A stretch of 64,000 bases of DNA, from the NCBI GenBank assembly GCA_028821575.1, contig JAPPFW010000009.1, forward strand, positions 18,169-82,168, in the 5' to 3' direction. The position numbers and the translations under genes are program-made. The DNA comes from a bacterium. Its GTDB lineage: Bacteria; Actinomycetota; Acidimicrobiia; Spongiisociales; Spongiisociaceae. Each line of letters starts with the position of its first letter. The stretch's first letter is position 1. Under the pieces are notes generated by a model. It was not told the DNA's origin. It made no database searches and worked only from the letters and a program-made list of their open reading frames with translations. Shown here piece after piece: positions 36,004 to 46,667 of the stretch.

Positions 36004-37335
36004 TCACGTAGTGAACAAGGATTCGACTCTGGCCATTGCGGTCGGGATGGTGAAGATGATCAGGTGATCGTGAGCCCTGATGGACGTCACACCCGACGGG
36101 ACGAAGGAACTGTCGCCTCTCAGAATACCCCCGATCACCGCTCCCGAGGGCAGGGGCAACTCCAGCAGCGTGCGGCCCACCGCCTCCGAATCGGGTTCTA
36201 CCTCGATCTCGATCACCTCGGCATCCGTGTCGGAGAAGGTGGCAACCGAATAGATGTTTCCTCGCCGAACGAAGCGCAGTATCTGGGCCGCGGCGGCCAG
36301 CCTGGTCGATACGGTCGTGTCAACGCCTATCCCGGCCAGGAGTCCCACGTAGCTCATCCTGGTCACGCGCGTGATGGTCGTGGAGGCGCCCAGAGCCTTC
36401 GCGACCAACGATCCGATCAGGTTCATCGAGTCGATTCCGGTGAGCGCCACCACCGCGTCGCCCTGATCGATCCCTAGGTCGTTGTACACCTCCGGGTCGG
36501 TCGGATCACCGGCGATCACGAGGGCCGACGGATGCCGCTCCGCTACATCGCGGCAGCGACCCATATCAGGATCGACGACCACTATGGGAAGGCGTATCTC
36601 GACGAGTTGGTCGGCTGTCAAGCGCGCCACCCGGGTCGTTCCGATGATCAGGGCCCGCCTTATCTTGGGTCCGTGTATCCCGATGAGGGTCTTCGCCCGG
36701 TCGACGTTGTGACTCCGCACCATCAGGAGGAGGTGGTCCCCCTCCCGAATCGTCGTGTCACCATGGGCCACGATCGTGATGCCGTTGCGAACTACGGCGA
36801 TCGCCAGCCACCGGAACTCGGTGAAGCGGCCGCGTATTCTCCTCAGCGGGATGCCGAGGAGCGGGGAGAGCGCGGTCGCGGTACCGCCCACGAGGGCGAG
36901 CTGCCCTCCTCCGAACTCGATCAACTCGGACACTCCCGACTCGCTCACCAGCGCTGCTATCTCGTTGGCGGCCGACTCGACCGGATCGATCACGAAGTCG
37001 ACGGCGAGACCCTCCAAGCCGTCCTTCAACCCTGGATCCTGGACGCGTGCCACGGTGCGCGGAACGCCCATCTTCGTGGCGGTATGACAGGCGATGATGT
37101 TGGCGCCATCGCTGGTCGAGACGGCCAGCAGGAGATCGGCTTCATCGGCGCCCGCTTCCGCCAGAATGGATGCGCTGGCGCCGTTGCCGGTAATCACCAA
37201 AGCGTCCAAGCGGTCCCGTATCTCCGCGGCGCGCTTGGGATTGATCTCGATGACCACGACGTCCTGGCCTTCCAGTGACAGGCGCTCGGCGATGTAACCG
37301 CCGATCGCGCCTGCACCAACGATGATGATTCGCAT
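36004..37335 (-). CDS. trkA: Trk potassium uptake regulator TrkA (two RCK domains)
   Basis: 443 residues: two tandem RCK units. The first Rossmann motif is GAGAIGG (7-13) with the ribose-binding acidic Glu in VVVIEINPKRA. The second unit begins ALIIGTTRVARL, lacking the canonical glycine triplet, so it probably binds nucleotide weakly or not at all. TrkA_C segments follow each. It gates TrkH in response to NAD(H)/ATP. First gene of the trkA-trkH operon. Confidence 0.95.
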   Translation of the reverse strand: MRIIIVGAGAIGGYIAERLSLEGQDVVVIEINPKRAAEIRDRLDALVITGNGASASILAEAGADEADLLLAVSTSDGANIIACHTATKMGVPRTVARVQDPGLKDGLEGLAVDFVIDPVESAANEIAALVSESGVSELIEFGGGQLALVGGTATALSPLLGIPLRRIRGRFTEFRWLAIAVVRNGITIVAHGDTTIREGDHLLLMVRSHNVDRAKTLIGIHGPKIRRALIIGTTRVARLTADQLVEIRLPIVVVDPDMGRCRDVAERHPSALVIAGDPTDPEVYNDLGIDQGDAVVALTGIDSMNLIGSLVAKALGASTTITRVTRMSYVGLLAGIGVDTTVSTRLAAAAQILRFVRRGNIYSVATFSDTDAEVIEIEVEPDSEAVGRTLLELPLPSGAVIGGILRGDSSFVPSGVTSIRAHDHLIIFTIPTAMARVESLFTT

Positions 37336-37574
37336 CCTGAGTGACCTCGTCTAACGCGAAAGAATGGCCCGGGTTCCCAGGTTAGTTCAGACCAGGCGCT
37401 GATCGATAGCAACGGCAGCCGCCCGGAGATCGGCCCCCACAGACCCCTTGGCAAGACCGAGCGGGCGGGTTACCTTTCGGCGGTGTGCGGCTGAGCCCGA
37501 GCGGCAGTAGACCGGGCGAGGCCGTGGCGGCGCTGATCTGTTCGGCACGGCGACGGGAGGCAGGGAGTGGCTCT

Positions 37575-38093
37575 GTGCCTGCATTCCGCATGACGATCCT
37601 GGGCATCCTCGTCGCGCTACCGATGTCGGTGGGCCAGTTCCCGGCTGCGTTCGCGGCGGCCGGAGAAGGGAACCGGTCCTGCGTGGGTCTCGATCCACCC
37701 AGCGATGGCGTGGTCACCCACCGGTTCGAACCCGGGCCCGGATACGAGGGCCACTGGGGAATCGACTATTTCGGCGACTCGGACGGATACGCCGACGCGG
37801 CTGCCAGGGGCCGCGTTGCCTTCGCTGGCGAGGTCGTCGGCAACCTGGTGGTCAGCATCGATCACGGTGGAGGGTTGGTGACGAGCTACTCGTACCTGGG
37901 CGAGCCCACGGTTACACGAGGCCAACGGGTCGAGCGCGGTACGCGGCTGGGACACCTGAGTCCGGGACCCATACACGACGACCTGCACTTCTCGGTACGA
38001 ATCGAGGGGGCCTACGTCGATCCGGAGACCGTGCTGGGCTGCCAGCCGCGCAGTCCATCGATGGGTCTCCGCCTGGTGCCGGTCGACCCTTAG
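37575..38093 (+). CDS. Secreted M23-family peptidase with an altered HxH motif
   Basis: 172 residues from GTG 37575 (AGGGAG seven bases upstream; in-frame starts exist up to 37485). A signal peptide (MTILGILVALPMSVGQFPAAFA) is followed by one small LytM/M23 domain: HWGIDYFG supplies the first His and Asp zinc ligands, and HDDLHFSVRI the last His. In standard M23 enzymes the latter reads HxHF; here the first His is Asp (DLH), so catalytic competence is doubtful. It could be a wall hydrolase or a regulator of one. A c-di-AMP riboswitch was sought upstream and not found. Confidence 0.8.
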   Translation: MPAFRMTILGILVALPMSVGQFPAAFAAAGEGNRSCVGLDPPSDGVVTHRFEPGPGYEGHWGIDYFGDSDGYADAAARGRVAFAGEVVGNLVVSIDHGGGLVTSYSYLGEPTVTRGQRVERGTRLGHLSPGPIHDDLHFSVRIEGAYVDPETVLGCQPRSPSMGLRLVPVDP

Positions 38094-38543
38094 AAGGTTG
38101 TCGGGTCTTAAGTTCCGAGCGGTCCAGGTTCGGCTCCGTCCGAGAACGGCACACCCTCCCCTCGCAACCCTCGGAGGTTCCAAGCCTCCCGGCACGAGAG
38201 GTTTGCCCTTGTCACAGTGCCGTTGCATACTGGTAAGTAGCCGTAACCACCAACGGTTCGAATGCGGTACCGGACGGACCGGGTAGGGATCATGCAGCCG
38301 GAGCCAACCCATTAGGGGACGGCAGGACGCGTCCGGGATTCAAGGAGGTGGCGGTGGGGGTGGGCCCAGTGTAGAAGTCCTGTCCTACGATTTTCGCGTT
38401 CTCCCGGTTCGTTTGCTCCCGCTCGCCGGGTTGTCGGCATCTTCCGGTACAGATGACAACTCCTGTATCAGGTAATGGAGGCTTCGATGACTCGATGCCG
38501 GGTAGGACGAGCACAGCCACGAACGGGACGGGGCTTCGAGCGG
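38094..38543. other. 450-base spacer before nadD
   Basis: No supported gene. Its left half is occupied by copy 2 of dispersed repeat family B; the rest shows no recognisable feature apart from the nadD promoter at its right end. Confidence 0.6.
38191..38294 (-). repeat. Dispersed repeat family B, copy 2
   Basis: Reverse-complement relative of 22362-22472. On the plus strand CTGGTAAGTAGCCG (38230-38243) and CCGTTGCAT (38220-38228) are exact complements of blocks in copy 1. The stem CCGTTG (38220-38225) / CAACGG (38251-38256) has the same 37-base span as in copy 1 although its loop has diverged. Confidence 0.75.
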
Positions 38544-38549
38544 TAGCCT
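38544..38549 (+). promoter_or_regulatory. -10 box of a probable leaderless nadD transcript
   Basis: TAGCCT exactly 7 bases before ATG 38557, with no ribosome-binding site in between; same geometry as at 9865 and 40707. Confidence 0.5.
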
Positions 38550-38556
38550 CTTGCGC

Positions 38557-39156
38557 ATGCGGATCGGCCTGCTCGGAGGAACGTTCGATCCACCCCATGT
38601 CGCCCACATGGTGGTGGCCGAAGCCGCGTTCAGACAGCTGGAACTCGACCACGTCACGTTCCTACCCGCCGGCATCCCTTGGCAGAAAGCTGGAACACCG
38701 GTGACAGCTGCCCGACACCGATGGGGGATGACACTCGCCACCACCTCGGACATCCCCTATCTGGAGGCTGACAACAGCGAGATCGCTCGCTCCGGATACT
38801 CGTACACGATTGACACCCTCATCGAGCTGGAGGGGGTGATACCAACCTTGATCCTGGGAGCGGATGCAGCAGCCCGCATCCGGTCATGGCACCGGTCCGA
38901 GGAGGTGCTGGAACGGGCCCGCATCGCGGTCGCTCCCCGAACCGGAACAGCTCGAACTGCCGTGGAAGAGGCGGTCGGTGGGTCGCTCGACTGGCTGGAG
39001 ATTCCGGCCCTGGCCATCTCGGGCACTGAACTCCGGAGACGGGCCGCCGCCGGACACAGCCTGCGGTTCCTGGTCCGCGAGCCGGTCCGCAGCTACATCC
39101 TCGCCCACCGCCTATACATGCCATCGAGGGCATCACAGCGGATTGACCGCCAATAG
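38557..39156 (+). CDS. nadD: Nicotinate-nucleotide adenylyltransferase
   Basis: 199 residues with the nucleotidyltransferase motif GGTFDPPHVAH near the N-terminus and ISGTELRRR near the C-terminus (the ISxTxxR motif). It makes deamido-NAD from nicotinate mononucleotide and ATP. A TTG at 38551 is in frame, but the -10 at 38544 points to ATG 38557. It is followed by rsfS, as is usual, though the genes ahead of it (trkHA, M23) are not the standard proA. Confidence 0.95.
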   Translation: MRIGLLGGTFDPPHVAHMVVAEAAFRQLELDHVTFLPAGIPWQKAGTPVTAARHRWGMTLATTSDIPYLEADNSEIARSGYSYTIDTLIELEGVIPTLILGADAAARIRSWHRSEEVLERARIAVAPRTGTARTAVEEAVGGSLDWLEIPALAISGTELRRRAAAGHSLRFLVREPVRSYILAHRLYMPSRASQRIDRQ

Positions 39157-39212
39157 GAAGCCCACGTCACTATGCTGGATGTGTCAGCCAGACAGATGTC
39201 GACCAGGAACAG

Positions 39213-39620
39213 GTGAGCATCACAGACCGGCAACCAGCGGGCACAGCCATGATCGACCTCCCGCCGGAGGAGTTGGCATCGGTTGCCGCGGATGCGATGG
39301 ACGGCAAGCAGGGACGCGACATCGTCATTCTCGACATGGGCGACCTCCTCGGAATCGTCGACACCTTCGTCATCGCGTCGGGCGCCTCCAAGCGGCAGGT
39401 ACGGACCCTCGCCGAGGAGGTGGACGGGGAGCTCGAGCGGTACGGTCGGACACCTCTCCGCCTCGAGGGCATGGATACCGCAGAGTGGGTTCTGCTCGAC
39501 TACGGCGATCTGACGGTGCATATCTTCCAGCCGGCGGCGCGCGACCTCTACTCTCTCGAACGGCTCTGGGGTGACGCTCCTCGAGTCTCCTGGGCCCCGC
39601 CCCGGGGCGCTGACGGGTAG
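39213..39620 (+). CDS. rsfS: Ribosomal silencing factor RsfS
   Basis: 135 residues from GTG 39213 (an AGGAACAG site lies just upstream). The RsfS core is clear: DIVILDMGDLLGIVDTFVIASGASKRQVRTLAEEV and TAEWVLLDYGDLTVHIFQPAARDLYSLERLWGD. It binds L14 and blocks subunit joining in starvation. It follows nadD by 56 bases. Confidence 0.95.
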   Translation: MSITDRQPAGTAMIDLPPEELASVAADAMDGKQGRDIVILDMGDLLGIVDTFVIASGASKRQVRTLAEEVDGELERYGRTPLRLEGMDTAEWVLLDYGDLTVHIFQPAARDLYSLERLWGDAPRVSWAPPRGADG

Positions 39621-39743
39621 GCATCCACTGGCTGAGGACACGCTGACCACCTGACGCCTCCTGGCCGTGCTTCGACCCCTGCAGAGTTGGTAGACTGGGT
39701 TTAGCGCGCCATCGTTCCGTAGGAATCTCCGGTGGGCGTGCAT

Positions 39744-39816
39744 GGGGCTGTAGCTCAGCTGGCAGAGCGCTTGCATGGCATGCAAGAGGTCACGGGTTCA
39801 AATCCCGTCAGCTCCA
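39744..39816 (+). tRNA. tRNA-Ala (anticodon GGC)
   Basis: 73 bases with the alanine identity pair G3-T70 in the acceptor GGGGCTG/CAGCTCC, anticodon stem CTTGC/GCAAG around ATGGCAT (anticodon 39777-39779), T-loop GTTCAAATC, discriminator A. A TAGACT -10-like box is at 39691-39696. The opposite-strand hydrolase gene runs 19 bases into its 3' end. Confidence 0.95.
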
Positions 39817-40598
39817 CTCTCGGTTACCGGGCGCGCTTCATGTCCTCCCGCGTGACCGCCTGCCGGGTTCATTGCGTAAGTCGTGGCATCCCCGACGAAC
39901 GCCTCGAACAACCCGGCCTCCTCCTCGGGCTCGAGCATCTCCGGATGCCACTGCACCGCCAGCAGCGGCCAGGCCGGGTCGGTGCTCTCGACCGCCTCGA
40001 TGGCACCGCACGGAGTCTGCCCCACCACGCCCAACCCGGGAGCGACCCGGGAGATGGCCTGGTGATGGAGGGAGTTGACCTGTCGCTCGGTCGTGCCGTA
40101 GATCGACGCCAGGCGGCTGCCGGACAGCAGGCGAACCGGGTGCCGATGGGCGTTGCGTTGATCGGGCTCCGGGGCGGGCGTCGGGTGTTCGGAGTCCGAA
40201 TCCGAGAGCATGTGCTGGTGGAGTTCGCCACCGAGAGCGACGTTCACCGCCTGCAGACCCCGACATATCGCCAGTACGGGCATCCTTCTCCTGTGCGCCT
40301 CCAGAAGCAGAGCGATGTCACGGCTGTCGTCGGGCCCGTAGACCCCCACGCTGGCGGTCTTCGCCTGCCCGTACAGGACCGGGTTGAGGTCCCTTCCGCC
40401 TGTAACAACCAAGCCGGCCACCCCGTCCAGCACGCGGCGTGCGTCCCCAGGATGCATTCGTCCCACCATCAACTGGGCAGCCCCTGCCCGGTCGAGCGCA
40501 TCCGCGTACGTCCCGAGCAACGTATGGATTTCGACGCCACGCCCCAGATAGGTGTCCAGGACCCTCATCGACGTGGTGACCGCCACCATGGGTCGCAA
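39798..40598 (-). CDS. Class-I glutamine-amidotransferase-like hydrolase (peptidase C26, PuuD-like)
   Basis: 266 residues from TTG 40598 (GGAGG eight bases upstream; ATG four codons later is an alternative). The nucleophile is Cys112 in LAICRGLQAVNVALGG; His is in VQWHPE, followed by the catalytic Glu. The VVTGGRDLNPVLYG segment marks the gamma-glutamyl-GABA hydrolase branch. Likely releases glutamate from gamma-glutamyl amines in the cytoplasm. It is unusual that its last ~6 codons and stop lie antisense to the tRNA-Ala T-arm and acceptor. Confidence 0.87.
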   Translation of the reverse strand: MRPMVAVTTSMRVLDTYLGRGVEIHTLLGTYADALDRAGAAQLMVGRMHPGDARRVLDGVAGLVVTGGRDLNPVLYGQAKTASVGVYGPDDSRDIALLLEAHRRRMPVLAICRGLQAVNVALGGELHQHMLSDSDSEHPTPAPEPDQRNAHRHPVRLLSGSRLASIYGTTERQVNSLHHQAISRVAPGLGVVGQTPCGAIEAVESTDPAWPLLAVQWHPEMLEPEEEAGLFEAFVGDATTYAMNPAGGHAGGHEARPVTESGADGI

Positions 40599-40706
40599 CT
40601 GTCATTCCTCCGCTTGACTCCGCCCGACCGGAACAGTACCTGCCCGTCGGCGGGACCGCGACGTGACCGATCGCGGCGAGGCGATCACGAGGGTCCGGCG
40701 CTGCGA

Positions 40707-40712
40707 TAGGAT
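40707..40712 (+). promoter_or_regulatory. -10 box of a probable leaderless leuS transcript
   Basis: TAGGAT exactly 7 bases before GTG 40720; no Shine-Dalgarno sequence. Confidence 0.5.
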
Positions 40713-40719
40713 CACCGCC

Positions 40720-43440
<2,721 letters not shown>

Positions 43441-43458
<18 letters not shown>

Positions 43459-43489
43459 CGGCTAGATACAACCACCAACCACTAGAACT
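43441..43489. repeat. Heptad repeat locus 4, palindromic, between convergent genes
   Basis: Seven 7-base units (TTGGCGG, TTAGCGG, then CAACCAC twice). The left arm 43441-43456 and right arm 43470-43485 are inverted repeats matching at 14 of 16 positions. The leuS stop (43456-43458) and the permease stop (43482-43484, minus strand) both fall in it. GGTTAGCGGCTAG (43453-43465) recurs inverted at 59787-59799. It probably serves as a shared terminator. Confidence 0.85.
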
Positions 43490-44687
43490 CCGCTGAACGG
43501 AACGCCTCCCGTAGCTTCACACGCCGCTGGTACTTGAACACGCCCCCGGCGTAGACCCGGCCCGCGGCCCTGATGAGCCACCAGCCGAAGCCGACCGTCA
43601 GTGCCGCGGCCAGGAACTGTTCCCAGGCAGCAACCGAGTCGGACACCGCCCGGACCGGTATCACGAAGGGAGCTGTCATGGGTACGAGGGATAGCACTAC
43701 GGAGAGGAGGGCGTCCGGGTGGTTGCCCACATAGAGGATCCCGACCAGGTAGCCGACGAGGGCGACCATCGTCATCGGGAAGGCGGCGTTCTGTGCATCT
43801 TCGGGTCGGGAGGTGACAGCACCCACCGCCGCGTACGCGACCGCGTAGACGGCGTATCCCAGGACGAACCAGACGAGCAGGGTGGCCAGCAAGGCGGCAT
43901 CCACCTCCTGGATCAGGTCTGGGCCGAAGACGAGGCGGATTCCCAGGACCAGCCCGCCGGCGACGACGCCGAACTGCAGGAGTCCGAGGATTCCAACCCC
44001 CACGATCTTGCCCGAGAGCAGGTGCCAGGGTCGGACGGCCGCCAGCAGTACCTCGACCACCCGGCTGGTCTTCTCCTCAGTCACGCCCAGCAGGACCCAG
44101 GATCCGGTCATCATGATGGCCATGAAGAGAAGCACTAGCGCTGCCTGCCCGATCAGGAACTGGCGGACCTCCGAGTTCTCGCCGGACTCCGGGATGGCCC
44201 GGGTAACCTCGACTACCTGACCGGTGAGGAGTTCGACCACCCGGTCCGTGGCCTCGCCCGACGCCACCATCTCCTCCAGCCGGGCACGGAGCGCGCCCTG
44301 CTGCACCAGCCTCTCCAATTGCGTGCCCGCCGACTCCCCGACAACCAACTCGGTGTCCTCGACCAGCAGCGCATCGATCTGCTCTTCGGCCAGGGCCCTG
44401 GTCCCATCCTCACGATCGTCGAAGGACGACGCCTCGATGATCCCCGTCCGGCCCGAGTCCTCGAGCACCGAGCGCGCCGCTTCGACGGTCCTCGACCCAT
44501 CGTCGCCCACCAGGCCGAGCCGGTAGGTGGGGACTTCGTCGGCGCCGCCGTCCAACAGCGCGGGTACGGCGAACCCGGCGCCGATCAGAAGGGCCAGGAT
44601 CAGCCAGCTGACCAGGTACGACTTGCTGAGGCCCCTCTCGCGAAGTTCGCGTACGGTTACCAGACCGATCGCACGCATACCGTTCAT
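43482..44687 (-). CDS. ABC-2 type permease (NatB-like)
   Basis: 401 residues. An N-terminal membrane segment (YLVSWLILALLIGAGFAVP) is followed by a ~150-residue extracytoplasmic region and five to six membrane segments with GSWVLLGVTEEKTSRVVEVLLAAVRPW, the ABC2_membrane_3/NatB landmark. It works with the ATPase encoded just upstream (4-base overlap at 44684-44687). NatAB pairs extrude Na+ or small molecules; cargo is not established here. The last codon and TAG border heptad locus 4. Confidence 0.88.
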   Translation of the reverse strand: MNGMRAIGLVTVRELRERGLSKSYLVSWLILALLIGAGFAVPALLDGGADEVPTYRLGLVGDDGSRTVEAARSVLEDSGRTGIIEASSFDDREDGTRALAEEQIDALLVEDTELVVGESAGTQLERLVQQGALRARLEEMVASGEATDRVVELLTGQVVEVTRAIPESGENSEVRQFLIGQAALVLLFMAIMMTGSWVLLGVTEEKTSRVVEVLLAAVRPWHLLSGKIVGVGILGLLQFGVVAGGLVLGIRLVFGPDLIQEVDAALLATLLVWFVLGYAVYAVAYAAVGAVTSRPEDAQNAAFPMTMVALVGYLVGILYVGNHPDALLSVVLSLVPMTAPFVIPVRAVSDSVAAWEQFLAAALTVGFGWWLIRAAGRVYAGGVFKYQRRVKLREAFRSAEF

Positions 44688-45571
44688 CCGGCGACGGCCT
44701 CCTTGAAGAGGTCGGACAGAGTCGGGGGCCGGTAGGTGAACTCCCGTATCGGTACCCTCTCCGGCACCAGACCGAAGAGCTCGTGAACGTCGGCCTCCGC
44801 GGGTACGAGTACCGTGTGCCGGCTGCCCCGGGACTGCAGGAGTTCCGCGCCGGGAATGCGCTCAAGGAACCCTGCCGTGCTGTCCGTGTCCAGTTCCAAG
44901 CGCCGGTACCTGGCCTGATCCTTGAGCGATTTGACATCACCGGCCAGCACCACCCGTCCCCGGTTGATGATCGCCACGTCGTCGCACAGGTCCTCCACCA
45001 GATCCAGTTGATGGCTAGAGAACAGGACCGCTGCCCCCGACCGGGCGCTTTGTCGCAGGATACGGGCCATGTCCTCCACGCCCAGTGGGTCCAAGCCGCT
45101 GAACGGTTCGTCGAGGACCAGGACTTCCGGGTCGTGGATCAGGGATGCGGCCAACTGGACCCTCTGCTGGTTGCCGTGGGACAGTTCCTCCAGCCTGGAC
45201 TCGGCCCGGTCCTCTAGACCCATCTTCCCGAGCCAGCGATCAGCTGCCTCGGACGCCCGCTTCCTGTCCAGACCGTGCAGGCGTCCCAGGTACGTCAGCT
45301 GCGCGCGGACCTTCATCCGGGGATACAGCCCGCGCGCCTCGGGCATGTATCCGAAGCGGCGCCGGACTTCCGGTCCGACCGGCCTCCCGTTCCACGCCAC
45401 GCCACCTTCATCAAGGCGCAACAGCCCGAAGATCGCTCGCATCGCACTGGTCTTTCCGGCGCCGTTGGGCCCGAGAAACCCCACCATGCGCCCGGACCTC
45501 ACCGCGAGGTGGCAACCGTCGAGGGCCACGACCTCGTCGTAACGCTTTCTGAGCCCTACCAGTTCCAGCAA
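44684..45571 (-). CDS. ABC transporter ATP-binding protein (NatA-like)
   Basis: About 295 residues from TTG 45571, the only start that places LLELVGLRKRYDEVVALDG at the N-terminus. The frame is open to 45769, but that part translates the heptad repeat (TPNT-type text) and is excluded. Walker A GPNGAGKT is at 34-41, with signature LSHGNQQRVQ, Walker B VLVLDEPFSGLD and SSHQ at the H-loop. A C-terminal ~70-residue domain as in NatA-type exporters follows. Coupled to the permease by ATGA. Confidence 0.9.
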   Translation of the reverse strand: MLELVGLRKRYDEVVALDGCHLAVRSGRMVGFLGPNGAGKTSAMRAIFGLLRLDEGGVAWNGRPVGPEVRRRFGYMPEARGLYPRMKVRAQLTYLGRLHGLDRKRASEAADRWLGKMGLEDRAESRLEELSHGNQQRVQLAASLIHDPEVLVLDEPFSGLDPLGVEDMARILRQSARSGAAVLFSSHQLDLVEDLCDDVAIINRGRVVLAGDVKSLKDQARYRRLELDTDSTAGFLERIPGAELLQSRGSRHTVLVPAEADVHELFGLVPERVPIREFTYRPPTLSDLFKEAVAG

Positions 45572-45600
45572 CCCGATTCCCGCCTCGCCTGTCTCCCAGG

Positions 45601-45910
45601 GTAGTGGCTTGTGACTCGTGGCTCGTGGCTGGTGCCAGAGGCAGGTGTTGGGTGTTGGGTGTTGGGTCTCTGGTGTTAGGGGGATGGCGGGAGACGAGTG
45701 TCCTCGGTTGCCTCGAGCTCGGTCGTCAAGTGTCCGTCCCGTATCAGATACCAGGTGGCCGTTGCCCACGAAGCCGTGACCCGTCTCACTACCAATCGAA
45801 GGTTGGTCCAGCCACCATCCACCAGAAGCAGGACTTACAGGGACGGAGAACGTTGCCGCCCCGCCCCCCTAATACGTAACACCTAGTACCCAACACCTGA
45901 CTGGCACCAT
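45601..45910. repeat. Heptad repeat locus 5: 310-base element with inverted repeat ends
   Basis: Left block 45601-45684: 12 units in phase (CTCGTGG-type, then GGGTGTT-type). Middle 45685-45868: mostly unique, but with GCCACCATCCACCA (45811-45824), an exact copy of 9816-9829. Right block 45869-45910: units such as GTAACAC and CCAACAC. AGGTGTTGGGT (45643-45653) is the perfect complement of 45888-45898, and with the adjoining GGTGCCAG the matching ends reach about 20 bases with a short indel. No gene is seen in the 413-base spacer. Confidence 0.8.
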
Positions 45911-45984
45911 CGACCAAGCCCCTTCTCCGCCGGTCCACCTTCTGATACAAGGTCGTTCGAGAGGCCTACTCAGAAAGGCGAGAG

Positions 45985-46611
45985 ATGCCCGAAGCGCCCG
46001 ATCCGGCCGGAACAGCCCTTTTGCCCTTGGGTACCTTCCCGCGGCGGGTGGCCTCGGTAGTGGGCACCGCAATCGCTCTGGCAGTGGCCTTCGCCTACTG
46101 GCACCGACCTCAGCCGCCACCCACCAGTTCCGTTCCTCCCGCAACAACGTCCGTTGCAACAGCGGCTCCCACCCGCATCGTCTACTTGACCGTCCACGTG
46201 TCCGGGGCCGTGTCCCACCCTGGGCTGGTAACAGTTGCGGAGGGGGGACGGGTAGCGAACGCACTGGTAGCCGCAGGCGGCGTTCGACCAGGTGGGGAAT
46301 TGGGGAGCATCAACCTCGCCGCCTTTTTGACGGACGGGATGCACATCGTCGTTCCATGGATCGGCGACGGTCTTGCGGCCGGGCCCGGCGACCCCTCCGG
46401 GAGTTCTCCGGGCTTCCCAGTCGACGTCAACAGCGCGGGGGTGGAGCGCCTGACCGATCTCCCCGGCGTGGGTCAGGTTCTGGCCACCCGGATCCTCACC
46501 TATCGGGATACCCACGGACCTTTCGAGACCCTGGAGGACCTGCTTGACGTGCCGGGCATCGGGGAGGGGAGGCTTGCCGGCCTCCGTGACTACGCGGTGG
46601 TGAAACGATAG
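45985..46611 (+). CDS. comEA: Competence DNA receptor ComEA
   Basis: 208 residues: an N-terminal membrane anchor (VASVVGTAIALAVAFAYW), a short Thr/Pro linker, an SLBB-like domain (VYLTVHVSGAVSHPGLVTVAEGGRVANAL) and a helix-hairpin-helix pair (VDVNSAGVERLTDLPGVGQVLATRIL ... LDVPGIGEGRLAGL) that binds double-stranded DNA. It delivers transforming DNA to ComEC, encoded next. Start ATG 45985; the spacer upstream is repeat-rich. Confidence 0.94.
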   Translation: MPEAPDPAGTALLPLGTFPRRVASVVGTAIALAVAFAYWHRPQPPPTSSVPPATTSVATAAPTRIVYLTVHVSGAVSHPGLVTVAEGGRVANALVAAGGVRPGGELGSINLAAFLTDGMHIVVPWIGDGLAAGPGDPSGSSPGFPVDVNSAGVERLTDLPGVGQVLATRILTYRDTHGPFETLEDLLDVPGIGEGRLAGLRDYAVVKR

Positions 46612-46667
46612 GGAGGCTTCCGGATCCCCGAGCCCGCCTGTACCTGGCGGGAGCGGCGGCCATCTGG

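Noticed and set aside
37336-37574. c-di-AMP (ydaO) riboswitch before the M23 gene or trkA
   Set aside because: Expected from family context, but the conserved riboswitch core words are absent on both strands.
45572-45769. N-terminal extension of the NatA-like ATPase
   Set aside because: It translates the heptad array into repeated TPNT-type text; the family begins at the TTG at 45571.
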